Positions 16,409-25,448 of a DNA stretch of 64,000 nt are shown in pieces. Position numbers and translations under genes: made by a program. The stretch is from UBA5436 sp050951845. Its GTDB lineage: Bacteria > Bacillota > Clostridia > Saccharofermentanales > DTU023. The notes beneath the pieces were generated by a model. It was not told where the DNA came from. It worked only from the letters and a program-made list of their open reading frames with translations, and did not search any database. Each line of letters opens with the position of its first letter. Within the stretch, counting starts at the first letter, position 1. The stretch spans positions 62,001 to 126,000 of the forward strand of contig JBMNJV010000003.1 in NCBI GenBank assembly GCA_050951845.1. The letters are read 5' to 3'.

Positions 16409-17263
16409 ATGGCTCTGAAAGATTTATTTAAAAGTAAAAATTGTGATGTTTGCGGTGAGAAAATCAAGTTGTTAGGTAATCGAAAATTGGAAGATGGAAA
16501 TATATGCAGTAATTGTGCAAAAAAATTGTCACCCTTTTTCAGCGAACGTCGCAGATCAACTTTGGCTGAGATTAATGAACAATTGCGGTATCGGGCAGAA
16601 AACGAACAGCAGCTGAATAGTTTTACACCTTCCAGAATCTTTGGAAATAACACAAAAATCATGATTGATGAAACCGGTCGTAAGTTTATAGTAACCGGCA
16701 GAAAAAACTGGCAAGAATACAACCCGGATTTGATCAGTTTAGATCAGATTACCTATTGTAATATAAAAGTCGATGAAGATAAAAGAGAAATATATCGCGA
16801 AAACAAAGAAGGCAAACGAGTCAGTTATGAGCCTCGTCGCTATGAATACAAGTATGCTTTTTGGGTAGAAATGGGTATTCAGTCACCTTGGTTTGATGAA
16901 ATTCGTTTTGAATTATCCGAGATTCGGCCGCAGAATCGTCATGACAGATCTTTCAAAGAATATGAAAGACAAGGTGAAGAGATTAGAGAATATATGACTA
17001 ACAGAGGACAATTGCATAATCAATCAGGTGTTGATGTCCGACAAGCAACTTCTTCGACAAGTACCGGTCCGGTTACGGATACTTCTCCGGCAGCCGGTGT
17101 GGTAACCGGAACCCCCGCAGGTACTCAAAGCGCAGTACCGGTCGGAACTCCTGCAACAGCACAGGCGAGTCTTCCGAAATTCTGTCCGAATTGCGGTACG
17201 GATCTTGCTGCGATGCCTGAAACAACCCGTTTTTGTCCGGGATGCGGATCGGCTTTAATTTAA
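16409..17263 (+). CDS. DUF4428-like zinc-finger protein with C-terminal zinc ribbon
   Basis: A 284-residue soluble protein. The N terminus CDVCGEKIKLLGNRKLEDGNICSNC is a four-Cys finger of the DUF4428 type. It is followed by a beta-rich PH-like domain (about 70-195) with QITYCNIKVDEDKREIY. A Thr/Gly/Pro-rich linker leads to a C-terminal double-Cys ribbon, FCPNCGTDLAA..TRFCPGCG. The start at 16409 has GGAGGTTGTT upstream; the longer reading from 16376 has none. It belongs with the neighbouring zinc-ribbon proteins in theme but not in operon. Function unknown. Confidence 0.8.
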   Translation: MALKDLFKSKNCDVCGEKIKLLGNRKLEDGNICSNCAKKLSPFFSERRRSTLAEINEQLRYRAENEQQLNSFTPSRIFGNNTKIMIDETGRKFIVTGRKNWQEYNPDLISLDQITYCNIKVDEDKREIYRENKEGKRVSYEPRRYEYKYAFWVEMGIQSPWFDEIRFELSEIRPQNRHDRSFKEYERQGEEIREYMTNRGQLHNQSGVDVRQATSSTSTGPVTDTSPAAGVVTGTPAGTQSAVPVGTPATAQASLPKFCPNCGTDLAAMPETTRFCPGCGSALI

Positions 17264-17279
17264 TTAATTCTTATTCTTT

Positions 17280-17420
17280 TTAAGGATCGGTTTCAGCGTG
17301 TTGTAAAAGACGATTTCCGCAAAACGCATTTCTCTGTTTTAAACAGTCGCTGACAGCTTGCCGGTAGCCGCTGATATTATCATAGCCGTTAAGATCCGGA
17401 ACACTGCAACTCGTGCCGAT
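17280..17420 (-). pseudogene. relic duplicate of the DHHW-gene 3' end
   Basis: Just downstream of the DHHW-family gene, the minus strand repeats its terminal sequence: GTAGCCGCTGATATTATCAT and the next ten bases at 17364-17393 match 17429-17458 with one mismatch, 65 bp apart. In a shifted frame the relic reads on as LNGYDNISGYRQAVSDCLKQ and further to a stop at 17280, about 45 codons without start or ribosome site. It looks like the tail of a duplicated or recombined paralogue. Confidence 0.5.
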
Positions 17421-17425
17421 TATGG

Positions 17426-18916
17426 CTAGTAGCCGATGATATTATCATAGCCGTTAAGCCAGTCTGCCATTCCGGTGATGAAAGCGGAATTGAGGACTAA
17501 TACATCATTGATTCCTTTTTCGCTGATAAAAGGCAGAATCGGATCAGTCATGTATCTCGGATCAACGGAATAGATGTTTTCGTAATTGTCCATTAAAAAA
17601 GGTAAAAATGCGTTGCCGAAAGAATCCTTGAGTACCAGAATAGATTTTCCGTTATTGATGTCGCTTTTGATTAAACTTAAAGCGACATCGCCACCTGAAT
17701 AAAGAATATACTGCGAATCAATTTCGCTTTCCGAATCCAAGAGCATTGTCGGGACTCCGTCGGACATGCTTGTATCACTATATACGGTATTGGTACCTGA
17801 ATGTTTGGGCAGAAAGATTTCAGCTTGATCCTTGGACTTTTCGAGCAGAGGGTTATTTCCGGTAAAACTGTATAATGATCCGAGAAATTCATAGTCCGGT
17901 TTGGTCAGCTTCATATCTCCCAGAGCGGTTGCAGTTTGTCCTGTGTAGAAACAAAATGCCTGATATGCATAATAAGCACCACGACCCGTCCAGTGATGGT
18001 CTGTATTGAAATAAATATATTCATCGGCATGTTTGGCAATGTTTGTAATCGCATCAACTTTGATAATAGAATCATTTTCAGCTTGATAGATTTGATCAAT
18101 TGCCTGATAGACAATTTTACTTTCGGCCTCTAATTCTTCCATACCGTTAAAAGCAATTGCCGGTGGTGCAATCAAGTGAATCAATCTGACTTGACCCGGC
18201 AGACTGTCACGCAAATAATTTATTCTGTTTGCATAAGCTTCGGCATTTTCCGGCAAATAGCCGAATAATTCCATAGCTTTACCGTCAACAATAATGTTGC
18301 TGGTATCACTGTATTGCAATTCGCGGTTTTGATTTTTTTCTTTTTTATTTTCTTCGACATTTTTTTCCGGATTATCGCCTGTTTCATTATTGTTTTTTTC
18401 TTTTATTATATTTTCGAGATTTGTTTCTGACTTTTTATTTGGTTCAACCTGATTGTTTGTGTCCTGATTTTTTGTTTGGGGATCATTTGCCGGAAGCGTA
18501 TCACCAGGTTGATTTTTTGATGCCGTGACTAAATGAATTTTTTGTTTTCCGCCCGGGATAGAATTCATCAGACTGACCAGTGATTTATAAAAACCCATAA
18601 ATTGCTCCCGCATCGGAAATTGGTCTGCATAATATGCTTCAATCTCTTTGCCGTATTCTCCGCTGAATAATCTTTCAGAGGTAAGTTTGGGTTTTTGTTG
18701 CAATGTTCTTTTCTCCGTTTCAGAAATATCTTGTTTTTTCCAAATCATAAAAAGCAGTCCGAAAACAACCAGAAAAATAAAAAAACTGATGAAAATAATA
18801 CCGTCATTTTTAATAGCTTGTGGTCTGTACGGATTAGGCTTTTTTCTCTGAGGCTTTCTCTCCCTTGACCTAAATTCGGAACGTTTTTGATTTAAATTAT
18901 ATTTTTCTATTTCCAT
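17426..18916 (-). CDS. DHHW-family SGNH-like protein (AlgJ/AlgX-type O-acetylation)
   Basis: A 496-residue protein with a cytoplasmic Arg/Lys-rich N terminus, one membrane anchor (about 37-57) and a large extracellular part. A Lys/Asn/Glu-rich linker occupies ~135-205. The catalytic-type core shows TDHHWTGRGAYYAY (DHHW motif) and LVLKDSFGNAFLPF (the Ser block), as in the AlgX/AlgJ/DltD-like superfamily. It follows the MBOAT gene on the same strand. The pair is expected to acetylate an exopolysaccharide or wall polymer: the MBOAT protein moves acetyl groups across the membrane and this protein transfers them. The polymer is unknown. Confidence 0.88.
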   Translation of the reverse strand: MEIEKYNLNQKRSEFRSRERKPQRKKPNPYRPQAIKNDGIIFISFFIFLVVFGLLFMIWKKQDISETEKRTLQQKPKLTSERLFSGEYGKEIEAYYADQFPMREQFMGFYKSLVSLMNSIPGGKQKIHLVTASKNQPGDTLPANDPQTKNQDTNNQVEPNKKSETNLENIIKEKNNNETGDNPEKNVEENKKEKNQNRELQYSDTSNIIVDGKAMELFGYLPENAEAYANRINYLRDSLPGQVRLIHLIAPPAIAFNGMEELEAESKIVYQAIDQIYQAENDSIIKVDAITNIAKHADEYIYFNTDHHWTGRGAYYAYQAFCFYTGQTATALGDMKLTKPDYEFLGSLYSFTGNNPLLEKSKDQAEIFLPKHSGTNTVYSDTSMSDGVPTMLLDSESEIDSQYILYSGGDVALSLIKSDINNGKSILVLKDSFGNAFLPFLMDNYENIYSVDPRYMTDPILPFISEKGINDVLVLNSAFITGMADWLNGYDNIIGY

Positions 18917-18972
18917 TTTTCACCTTTTCATAAATGATTGCTTTTACATTACTTGAATACTTGAATCGTCCG

Positions 18973-20394
18973 TTAAAATCTGAAATAAAGGAATGGATTA
19001 AAACTGTCTCCGACCAAGGATGCGGTACTGATTAATAGTAATAATAATATTGAAACGGTTGACCCGATAACATAAAACTTTGTTGCTCTGAATCTGTAAC
19101 TTCGCAAACCGGGCAAACGTTTCCTGATTTCCGGCACAATCGGCATTGATGCAATCCAGGAGAAAATAAAAAATACCAGATTTTGATTAAATAATAATTT
19201 CCCTTTCAGATTGATGAAATCATTACCGGCGAAAGTGAACAACCGGCTGAGAAATATTCCGAGATCGGGGATTGAAGTAAAATAGAAGATTGCAAAACCG
19301 AGCATCGTTACAATACTCATCGGTATCCACATGATGGCACGCGGTATTTTGTCCGTATATTTTAAGGTTAAATATTTTTCGATTTGGAGAATCGCAAAAT
19401 AATACAAACCCCAAAAAATAAAATTCCAACCTGCACCATGCCAAAAACCGGTTAAAATCCAGACAATAAAGGCATTGCGTAATCTGTTATGTCTGTTTCC
19501 GCCCAAAGGAATATAAACATAGTCGCGGAAGAAAGTGCCGAGTGAAATATGCCATCTGCGCCAGAATTCAGTAACCGATTTAGAAAAATAAGGATATTCA
19601 AAATTTTCTTTAAAATCAAAGCCGAACATGTGACCTAAACCGATAGCCATATCCGAATAACCGGAAAAGTCAAAATAAATTTGAATTGTGAACGCAATAA
19701 TTCCTACCAGGCATTCAATGCCGGATAGTGTATTCAAATTGATGCTGCCGATAGTCTGAGCGACCAAAGTTCCGGCATAGTTGGCAATCAGAGTCTTTTT
19801 CGCCAAACCGATGATGAATCTTTTTGTGCCGTCTGCCAGACCTCTGATCGTAGTTCTGCGTTCCTGCAATTGTTGCTCAATATCGCTGTAGCGAACGATC
19901 GGACCTGCGATCAGTTGTGGAAACAATGTCTGATAAAGCAAAAAGTCCGGCAGAAATTTTTGAACTTTACATTGTCCCCGGTAGAGATCAATCAGATAGC
20001 TTAAAATTTGGAATGTATAAAAGGATATACCGATCGGCATTGTCCATCGGGGAAGAGGAATATTGATCAGAGGGAGTACATTAATAATACCGATGAAAAA
20101 ACCTGCATATTTAAAAACGAACAAAGGCAATAATGCTCCGACCGTACCGATGGTTAAAACAGTTTTATGTATGGCAGGATCATGTTTATAGCGTTCCGAT
20201 GCCAAGCCCGCAAGAAAAACCCAGACACCCGATATAAGCATCTGAATAATCCAGAAAGGTTCACCCCAGGCATAAAAGAAAAGAGAGAAAGCCAATAAGA
20301 TAAGATTTTTGAACTTTAGACTTCGCGGTATCTGATAAACAATTAAACATAAAGGCAAAAATGCATATAAAAAAAACAGACTGGAAAAAACCAT
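18973..20394 (-). CDS. MBOAT O-acyltransferase (AlgI-like)
   Basis: A 473-residue protein with about eleven membrane helices. The MBOAT core is clear: FFPQLIAGPIVRYSDIEQQL, YFDFSGYSDMAIGLGHMFGF, FWRRWHISLGTFFRDYVYIP and the catalytic-His segment ILTGFWHGAGWNFIFWG. This is the AlgI/DltB/PatA family that channels acetyl groups for polysaccharide O-acetylation. The start at 20394 is preferred over 20424 because AGAGGCAGG lies at good spacing. It is cotranscribed with the DHHW protein 56 nt downstream. Confidence 0.95.
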   Translation of the reverse strand: MVFSSLFFLYAFLPLCLIVYQIPRSLKFKNLILLAFSLFFYAWGEPFWIIQMLISGVWVFLAGLASERYKHDPAIHKTVLTIGTVGALLPLFVFKYAGFFIGIINVLPLINIPLPRWTMPIGISFYTFQILSYLIDLYRGQCKVQKFLPDFLLYQTLFPQLIAGPIVRYSDIEQQLQERRTTIRGLADGTKRFIIGLAKKTLIANYAGTLVAQTIGSINLNTLSGIECLVGIIAFTIQIYFDFSGYSDMAIGLGHMFGFDFKENFEYPYFSKSVTEFWRRWHISLGTFFRDYVYIPLGGNRHNRLRNAFIVWILTGFWHGAGWNFIFWGLYYFAILQIEKYLTLKYTDKIPRAIMWIPMSIVTMLGFAIFYFTSIPDLGIFLSRLFTFAGNDFINLKGKLLFNQNLVFFIFSWIASMPIVPEIRKRLPGLRSYRFRATKFYVIGSTVSILLLLLISTASLVGDSFNPFLYFRF

Positions 20395-20493
20395 AAATAC
20401 CTGCCTCTGTAGAAAAAATTTCAAAAATAATTAAAATTAAAAATTTTTGCAGTGTTCAATACTTATTTATGATAATATCATAATTGAAACATA

Positions 20494-20511
20494 ATTGAAT
20501 CATGATTCAAT
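20494..20511. promoter_or_regulatory. 18-bp perfect palindrome in divergent spacer
   Basis: ATTGAATCATGATTCAAT is perfectly self-complementary. It sits between the divergent MBOAT gene and the SPFH operon, about 80 nt before the latter. The size and symmetry fit a dimeric repressor operator (MarR/TetR-like). The regulator is not identifiable from the window. Confidence 0.5.
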
Positions 20512-20591
20512 CATGAAAGTTGTTTGATCTCAGATTTTTTTATTTTATTCGAACGATAAGACTATTAATAAAACATGAATAGGAGAAACAA

Positions 20592-21923
20592 ATGGGTTTA
20601 ATAAAGGCTATTGCAGGTGCCGTCGGAGGTACCTTGGCTGATCAATGGAAAGAATTTTTTTATTGTGAAGCCTTAGAGAATGATGTTTTGGTAAGAAAAG
20701 GTCAGAAGGTAATTGGCGGTCGTTCATCCAATACCAAGGGTAGCGACAATATCATTTCAAACGGTTCAGGTATTGCGGTTGCCGATGGTCAATGCATGAT
20801 TATTGTAGATCAGGGTAAAGTTGTTGATGTTTGTGCAGAGCCCGGTGAATACACATATGATACTTCCAGTGAGCCCAGTATTTTTGCAGGTAAATTCGGT
20901 GACAGTCTGCTCTCGACGTTCAAAACAATAGGCAGACGTTTTACTTTCGGTGGTGATACGGGGAAAGATCAGAGAATTTATTATTTTAATACAAAAGAGA
21001 TTTTAGATAATAAATTCGGTACACCGAATCCGATTCCGTTTCGTGTTGTAGATCGCAATATCGGCTTGGATATTGATGTTGCTGTCAGATGTTCCGGTAT
21101 TTATTCATATGAAATTTCCGATCCGATTCTTTTTTATACCAACGTTACAGGTAATGTTCAATCAGAATACACAAGAGATCAGATTGACAATCAGCTGAAA
21201 ACAGAATTTGTCAGTGCGTTGCAGCCGGCTTTTGCTGAAATATCAACCATGCAGGTCAGACCGAGCGAATTGCCGGGTCATGCAGGTAAACTTGCAGATC
21301 TGATGAATATAGAATTAACTAAAAAATGGTCTGAGTTAAGAGGCTTGAAGATCGTTTCAGTTGCCTTGAATCCGATTACCTTACCGGAAGAAGATGCCGA
21401 ATTGATCAAACAGGCACAAAGAGCAGGAATGTTACGCGATCCTTCAATGGCCGGTGCAACTTTAGTCGGAGCACAAGCAGATGCAATGAAAGCTGCTGCA
21501 TCGAATGAAGCCGGGGCAATGACCGGTTTTATGGGTTTCGGTATGGCTCAGCAAGCAGGTGGTGTTCAGGCGAGAGATCTGTTTGCGATGGGACAGCAGA
21601 ATCAACAAAATGCTCAAGCTGCTCCCCAACAGGCAGCTGGCGGTCAGACTTCAGTTGATTCATGGACATGTCCGAAGTGTGGTAATGTAGCAAGCGGCAA
21701 ATTCTGTACGGAATGCGGCGGATCAAAACCGCAGCAAGGTTGGCAATGCACATGCGGTACAGTCAATCAAGGCAAATTCTGCCATAATTGCGGTAAACCC
21801 AAACCTGAAGGAGCACCTCTTTATAAATGTGATAAATGCGGTTACGAGCCGAAAGATCCGCAAAACCCGCCCAAGTTTTGCCCTGAATGCGGTGATCCTT
21901 TTGATGAGAAAGATATCCGCTAA
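20592..21923 (+). CDS. SPFH-domain protein with three zinc ribbons (YdjI-like)
   Basis: A 443-residue protein. Residues 1-300 form an SPFH/virion-core-like domain (DQWKEFFYCEALENDVLVRKG, ..GNVQSEYTRDQIDNQLKTEF, ..PEEDAELIKQAQRAG), without a membrane helix. A Gly/Ala/Gln-rich linker leads to three C-terminal zinc ribbons: CPKCGNVASGKFCTECG, CTCGTVNQGKFCHNCG and CDKCGYEPKDPQNPPKFC with CPECG. Bacillus YdjI is the best-known relative and acts with YdjG and YdjH in membrane stress linked to PspA. The next two genes match those partners, but no PspA gene is present here. Confidence 0.88.
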   Translation: MGLIKAIAGAVGGTLADQWKEFFYCEALENDVLVRKGQKVIGGRSSNTKGSDNIISNGSGIAVADGQCMIIVDQGKVVDVCAEPGEYTYDTSSEPSIFAGKFGDSLLSTFKTIGRRFTFGGDTGKDQRIYYFNTKEILDNKFGTPNPIPFRVVDRNIGLDIDVAVRCSGIYSYEISDPILFYTNVTGNVQSEYTRDQIDNQLKTEFVSALQPAFAEISTMQVRPSELPGHAGKLADLMNIELTKKWSELRGLKIVSVALNPITLPEEDAELIKQAQRAGMLRDPSMAGATLVGAQADAMKAAASNEAGAMTGFMGFGMAQQAGGVQARDLFAMGQQNQQNAQAAPQQAAGGQTSVDSWTCPKCGNVASGKFCTECGGSKPQQGWQCTCGTVNQGKFCHNCGKPKPEGAPLYKCDKCGYEPKDPQNPPKFCPECGDPFDEKDIR

Positions 21924-21956
21924 ACCGATATGATAACCGATGATAAGGGGTAGATT

Positions 21957-23042
21957 ATGGCTCAATTATTAGAATTTAAATGTCCTTCCTGTGGCGGAGC
22001 GATAAATTATGACAGCCAGGCTCAAAAAATGAAGTGTCCTTATTGTGATACGGAATTTGAGATGGATGCCGTAATGCAATATGAAGAAGCGATCCAAAGT
22101 GAACAACAAAAAGATGACTTTACCTGGGATGTACAATCCGACAACAACTGGCAGTCCGATGAACTTAATAATTTTGCAGCATATGTTTGCATGTCCTGCG
22201 GCGGTCAGATTGTAGGTGATATCACAACTTCTGCAACCAGTTGTCCTTATTGTGATAATCCGGTGGTAATTGCAGGTAACATATCCGGCGACATGCGGCC
22301 TGACTATATTATTCCTTTCAAACTGACCAAGGAACAGGCAAAAGAGGGTTTGCGCAATCATGTGAAAGGCAAACGTCTGTTGCCCAAACAATTCAAAGAT
22401 GAAAATCATATCGATAAAATCCGCGGGATGTATGTGCCGTTTTGGCTTTTCGACACAAAAGCCGATGCTAATTTCAGATACAAAGCTACAACGACAAGCA
22501 CATGGAGCGATAGTGATTATGTTTATACCAAAACCAGTTATTATTCGATTTTGCGCAGCGGTAATATTGACTTCAGCAGTGTTCCGGTTGATGCATCTTC
22601 AAAGATGCCGGACGATCTGATGGAATCGATTGAACCTTATAATGTTGCCGAATTAACGAATTTTAATGCCGGTTTTTTAGCCGGATATTTAGCCGATCGT
22701 TATGATGTTCCGGCAGATGATTGTATTGAGCGGGCAAATCATCGCGTGCGTCAAAGCACGGAAAATAAGTTCAGATCAACAGTACAGGGCTATTCGACAG
22801 TCACTCAGGAAAACAGTAATATTCAACTATCCGACGGCAAAGCAAATTATGTTTTATATCCGGTTTGGGTCTTAAATACTTCGTGGCAAGGCGAGCAATT
22901 TACCTTTGCCATGAACGGTCAAACCGGACGTTTCATCGGAGATCTGCCTTTGGATAAAAAAGCTTACTGGAAATGGTTCGGTCTGATAGCCTTAATTGTT
23001 GCAGTGATAGCCTATGCAGCAGCCTGGCTGTTTTTGCGTTGA
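21957..23042 (+). CDS. zinc-ribbon membrane protein (YdjG-like)
   Basis: A 361-residue protein. Two N-terminal zinc ribbons are visible (CPSCGGAINYDSQAQKMKCP with CDTEF, and CMSCGGQIVGDITTSATSCP with CDNP), followed by a long beta-rich domain (RPDYIIPFKLTKEQAKEGL, GMYVPFWLFDTKADANF, YVLYPVWVLNT) and a single C-terminal membrane helix (about 337-358). This layout is that of the YdjG-type partners of SPFH proteins. It starts 33 nt after the SPFH gene with a clear ribosome site and is followed 28 nt later by the TPM gene. Confidence 0.85.
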   Translation: MAQLLEFKCPSCGGAINYDSQAQKMKCPYCDTEFEMDAVMQYEEAIQSEQQKDDFTWDVQSDNNWQSDELNNFAAYVCMSCGGQIVGDITTSATSCPYCDNPVVIAGNISGDMRPDYIIPFKLTKEQAKEGLRNHVKGKRLLPKQFKDENHIDKIRGMYVPFWLFDTKADANFRYKATTTSTWSDSDYVYTKTSYYSILRSGNIDFSSVPVDASSKMPDDLMESIEPYNVAELTNFNAGFLAGYLADRYDVPADDCIERANHRVRQSTENKFRSTVQGYSTVTQENSNIQLSDGKANYVLYPVWVLNTSWQGEQFTFAMNGQTGRFIGDLPLDKKAYWKWFGLIALIVAVIAYAAAWLFLR

Positions 23043-23070
23043 GCAAAACGTTGAACAAATGGAGATAATT

Positions 23071-23913
23071 ATGAAACAGAAAAAACATCTCAAAACAATA
23101 GCTCTTTTGATCAGCGTGATCCTGACGGTCTTAATGATTCCCCTCAAATCTTCGGCTCAGACGATTCCGGATCAGAGATTATTACCAAGATTAATTGATA
23201 ATGCAGATTTGTTAACTGATTCCGAAGAAGGAAAATTGCTTGATAAACTGGACTCGATTAGTGAACAATACAAAACAGATGTAGTTATTGTCACGGTATA
23301 TTCTCTGGAAGGAAAAACCGCAACGGAGTTTGCGGATGATTTCTTTGATTATAACGGTTATGGCTTCAGACCGGATCGTGACGGGATATTATTCCTGATC
23401 AGTATGGAGTACAGAGATTGGGCGATTTCAACTCACGGTTCAGGGATATATGCATTTACTGATGCCGGTCAGAAATATATGACAGATCAGTTTTTGTCAT
23501 ATATAAGTGATGCAAAATATGCCAAGGGCTTCGATAAATTTGCAGATTTATCTGAACAGTTTTTGAAACAAGCTGCAAAAGGCAAACCATATGACTATGG
23601 AAATTTACCGAAGAAACCGTTAGCCTGGTATTGGCTGCCCGCGGCAATCGGACTCGGTTTGATTGTTGCCTTCAGTGTTGTGAACGGTATGAAAGCAAAT
23701 CTTAAATCTGTACGCAGACGGGTCGGTGCAGATGATTATGTCGCGGCAAACAGCTTTGTCTTGACCGATCAACGAGATCTCTATCTGTATAGTCATGTTT
23801 CGCGAAAGGTTAAGCCGAAGCAGAGTTCTTCCGGCGGTGGCCGGGGTGGCGGATCAAGAACACACACTTCGTCTTCCGGATCAAGGCATGGCGGATCCAG
23901 CGGAAAATTCTAA
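23071..23913 (+). CDS. TPM-domain exported protein (YdjH/YgcG-like)
   Basis: A 280-residue protein. The signal peptide ends around SSAQT, a TPM domain occupies ~35-165 (LIDNADLLTDSEEGKLLDKL, YKTDVVIVTV, GYGFRPDRDGILFLIS), one membrane helix lies near 195-213, and the C terminus is Gly/Ser-rich and basic (SSGGGRGGGSRTH). TPM proteins are membrane-attached and their enzymatic role is unsettled. The start at 23071 is chosen for the upstream TGGAGA; the longer frame overlaps the previous gene. As third gene of the SPFH/zinc-ribbon/TPM set it matches YdjH. Confidence 0.88.
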   Translation: MKQKKHLKTIALLISVILTVLMIPLKSSAQTIPDQRLLPRLIDNADLLTDSEEGKLLDKLDSISEQYKTDVVIVTVYSLEGKTATEFADDFFDYNGYGFRPDRDGILFLISMEYRDWAISTHGSGIYAFTDAGQKYMTDQFLSYISDAKYAKGFDKFADLSEQFLKQAAKGKPYDYGNLPKKPLAWYWLPAAIGLGLIVAFSVVNGMKANLKSVRRRVGADDYVAANSFVLTDQRDLYLYSHVSRKVKPKQSSSGGGRGGGSRTHTSSSGSRHGGSSGKF

Positions 23914-23929
23914 ATTAAATTCTGAAATG

Positions 23930-23970
23930 ATGCTCACCTGTTGTGAATCTGCAAGGGGTGAGCATTTTGA
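23930..23970 (+). terminator. terminator-like hairpin after the SPFH/TPM operon
   Basis: ATGCTCACC (23930-23938) pairs with GGTGAGCAT (23957-23965), followed by TTTTGAAATAATT. The loop is 18 nt. It likely closes the operon before mreB. Confidence 0.55.
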
Positions 23971-24165
23971 AATAATTCAGCAACAATATATTTAAACAAA
24001 TGTTAAGACTAAGCCTTGTATTTTGTTTGCGAAAATAATATATATATTGTATGATTTAACCACTGACTATTCTGAAATAATTCCTTCGAGATACAGTTGA
24101 TTTATTTTTGATAGTTTTTAATTTAGATTAATTCGTTTTTTATATAGATTTTCGAGGTAACATCC

Positions 24166-25173
24166 ATGGGTTTAGGCATGAACATGGGCATTGATTTAGG
24201 TACTTCCAGTGTCCTGATTTATGTTCGCGGAAAGGGAATAGTACTCCGTGAACCTTCAGTTGTAGCAATTAATTCGCGTACAGGAAAAGTATTGGCAGTT
24301 GGTGAAAGTGCCAGTTTAATGTTAGGGAGAACTCCCGAAATGGTCGAAGCTGTCCGACCGTTAAAAGACGGCGTAATTTCAGACTTTAAAGTGACCGAGG
24401 TTATGCTCAAAGCTTTTATCAGCAGAGTTTCAACCGGATTTTTAGCGAGATATTTCAAACCGACGATAGTAGTTTGTGTTCCGACTGTTATTACCCAAGT
24501 CGAACAAAAAGCGGTAGAAGATGCGTGCAGACGTGCCGGGGCAAAAGATGTCTATTTAATTCGGGAGCCGATCGCCGCAGCAATCGGAGCAGGTATAGAT
24601 ATTACTCAGGCAAACGGTTCGATGATTTTGGATATCGGCGGAGGAACTACGGACATAGCGGTCATCTCAATGTGTCAGCCGGTTGTTGAAGAATCGTTAA
24701 AGGTAGCCGGTGATGCATTTGATCAAGCTATCATTAAATATGTCAGACGTAAACATAATATATTAATCGGTGAACAAACGGCGGAAGATTTAAAAATTAA
24801 TATAGGTTGTGCATATCCGCGAGATGAAGAATTAAGTATGGAAGTCAGAGGAAGAAATTTAATTACCGGAATGCCCGCGACCCTGACATTGACCTCTACC
24901 GAAATGCTGGAAGCTCTGGAAGAACCGGTTAATCAGATTTTTGAAGGAGTTCACAGTGTATTGGAACGTACACCGCCTGAATTAATGGCAGATATTTCAC
25001 AAAGAGGAATTATGATGACCGGTGGCGGAACATTATTGTACGGTATTGATCGGATGTTGGAAGCAAAAGTGGGCGTGGAAATACTGATTGCAGAAGATCC
25101 GATTTCATGTGTAGCTGTCGGAACCGGGCTGGCTCTGAATATTATGGATAAATTTGATGCTCTGAGCGGCTGA
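24166..25173 (+). CDS. mreB: MreB/Mbl-family actin-like cell-shape protein
   Basis: A 335-residue actin-like ATPase of the rod-shape apparatus. The phosphate-1 loop is MGIDLGTSSVLIYV, connect-1 includes VEAVRPLKDGVISDF, the phosphate-2 loop is ILDIGGGTTDIAVIS and the adenosine motif is MMTGGGTLLYGIDRML. It acts at the inner membrane to guide lateral wall synthesis. It is not next to mreCD, which is typical of the Mbl/MreBH paralogues, so it could be mbl. Ribosome site TCGAGGTAAC. Length normal. Confidence 0.95.
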   Translation: MGLGMNMGIDLGTSSVLIYVRGKGIVLREPSVVAINSRTGKVLAVGESASLMLGRTPEMVEAVRPLKDGVISDFKVTEVMLKAFISRVSTGFLARYFKPTIVVCVPTVITQVEQKAVEDACRRAGAKDVYLIREPIAAAIGAGIDITQANGSMILDIGGGTTDIAVISMCQPVVEESLKVAGDAFDQAIIKYVRRKHNILIGEQTAEDLKINIGCAYPRDEELSMEVRGRNLITGMPATLTLTSTEMLEALEEPVNQIFEGVHSVLERTPPELMADISQRGIMMTGGGTLLYGIDRMLEAKVGVEILIAEDPISCVAVGTGLALNIMDKFDALSG

Positions 25174-25188
25174 TTAAAATAAGTGATT

Positions 25189-25224
25189 GCGGATTGCCGG
25201 ATTATAATTAATCAGACAATCCGC
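25189..25224. other. hairpin in the rho leader/mreB trailer
   Basis: GCGGATTG (25189-25196) pairs with CAATCCGC (25217-25224). Further CAATCC/GGATTG words follow to about 25255, allowing alternative pairings. No T-run follows. It may end mreB transcription or lie in the rho leader, which in other bacteria is autoregulated. The rest of 25225-25448 is AT-rich with no gene. Confidence 0.35.
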
Positions 25225-25448
25225 GATTGATTAAACAATCCGGGGTGGATTGCTGTTACAAACATATTGGATTGCTGCTGCAAACATTTAGCAGAAAAAT
25301 TTATTCATGACAGTTAATTAAATCTTGACCGCAAGAAAAAAATATTATATTATTCAATCTATTCCAAACAATTCTAAATATACCCAATTAATTATCATTT
25401 TATATATAAATTAATTACAAGAACAAACATCGACAAGAGGAGAATTTT

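Noticed and set aside
20461..20500. GATAATATCAT and ATAATTGAA words near the SPFH promoter as a possible second operator
   Set aside because: The symmetry is weak and AT-rich; only the 18-bp palindrome beside it stands out.
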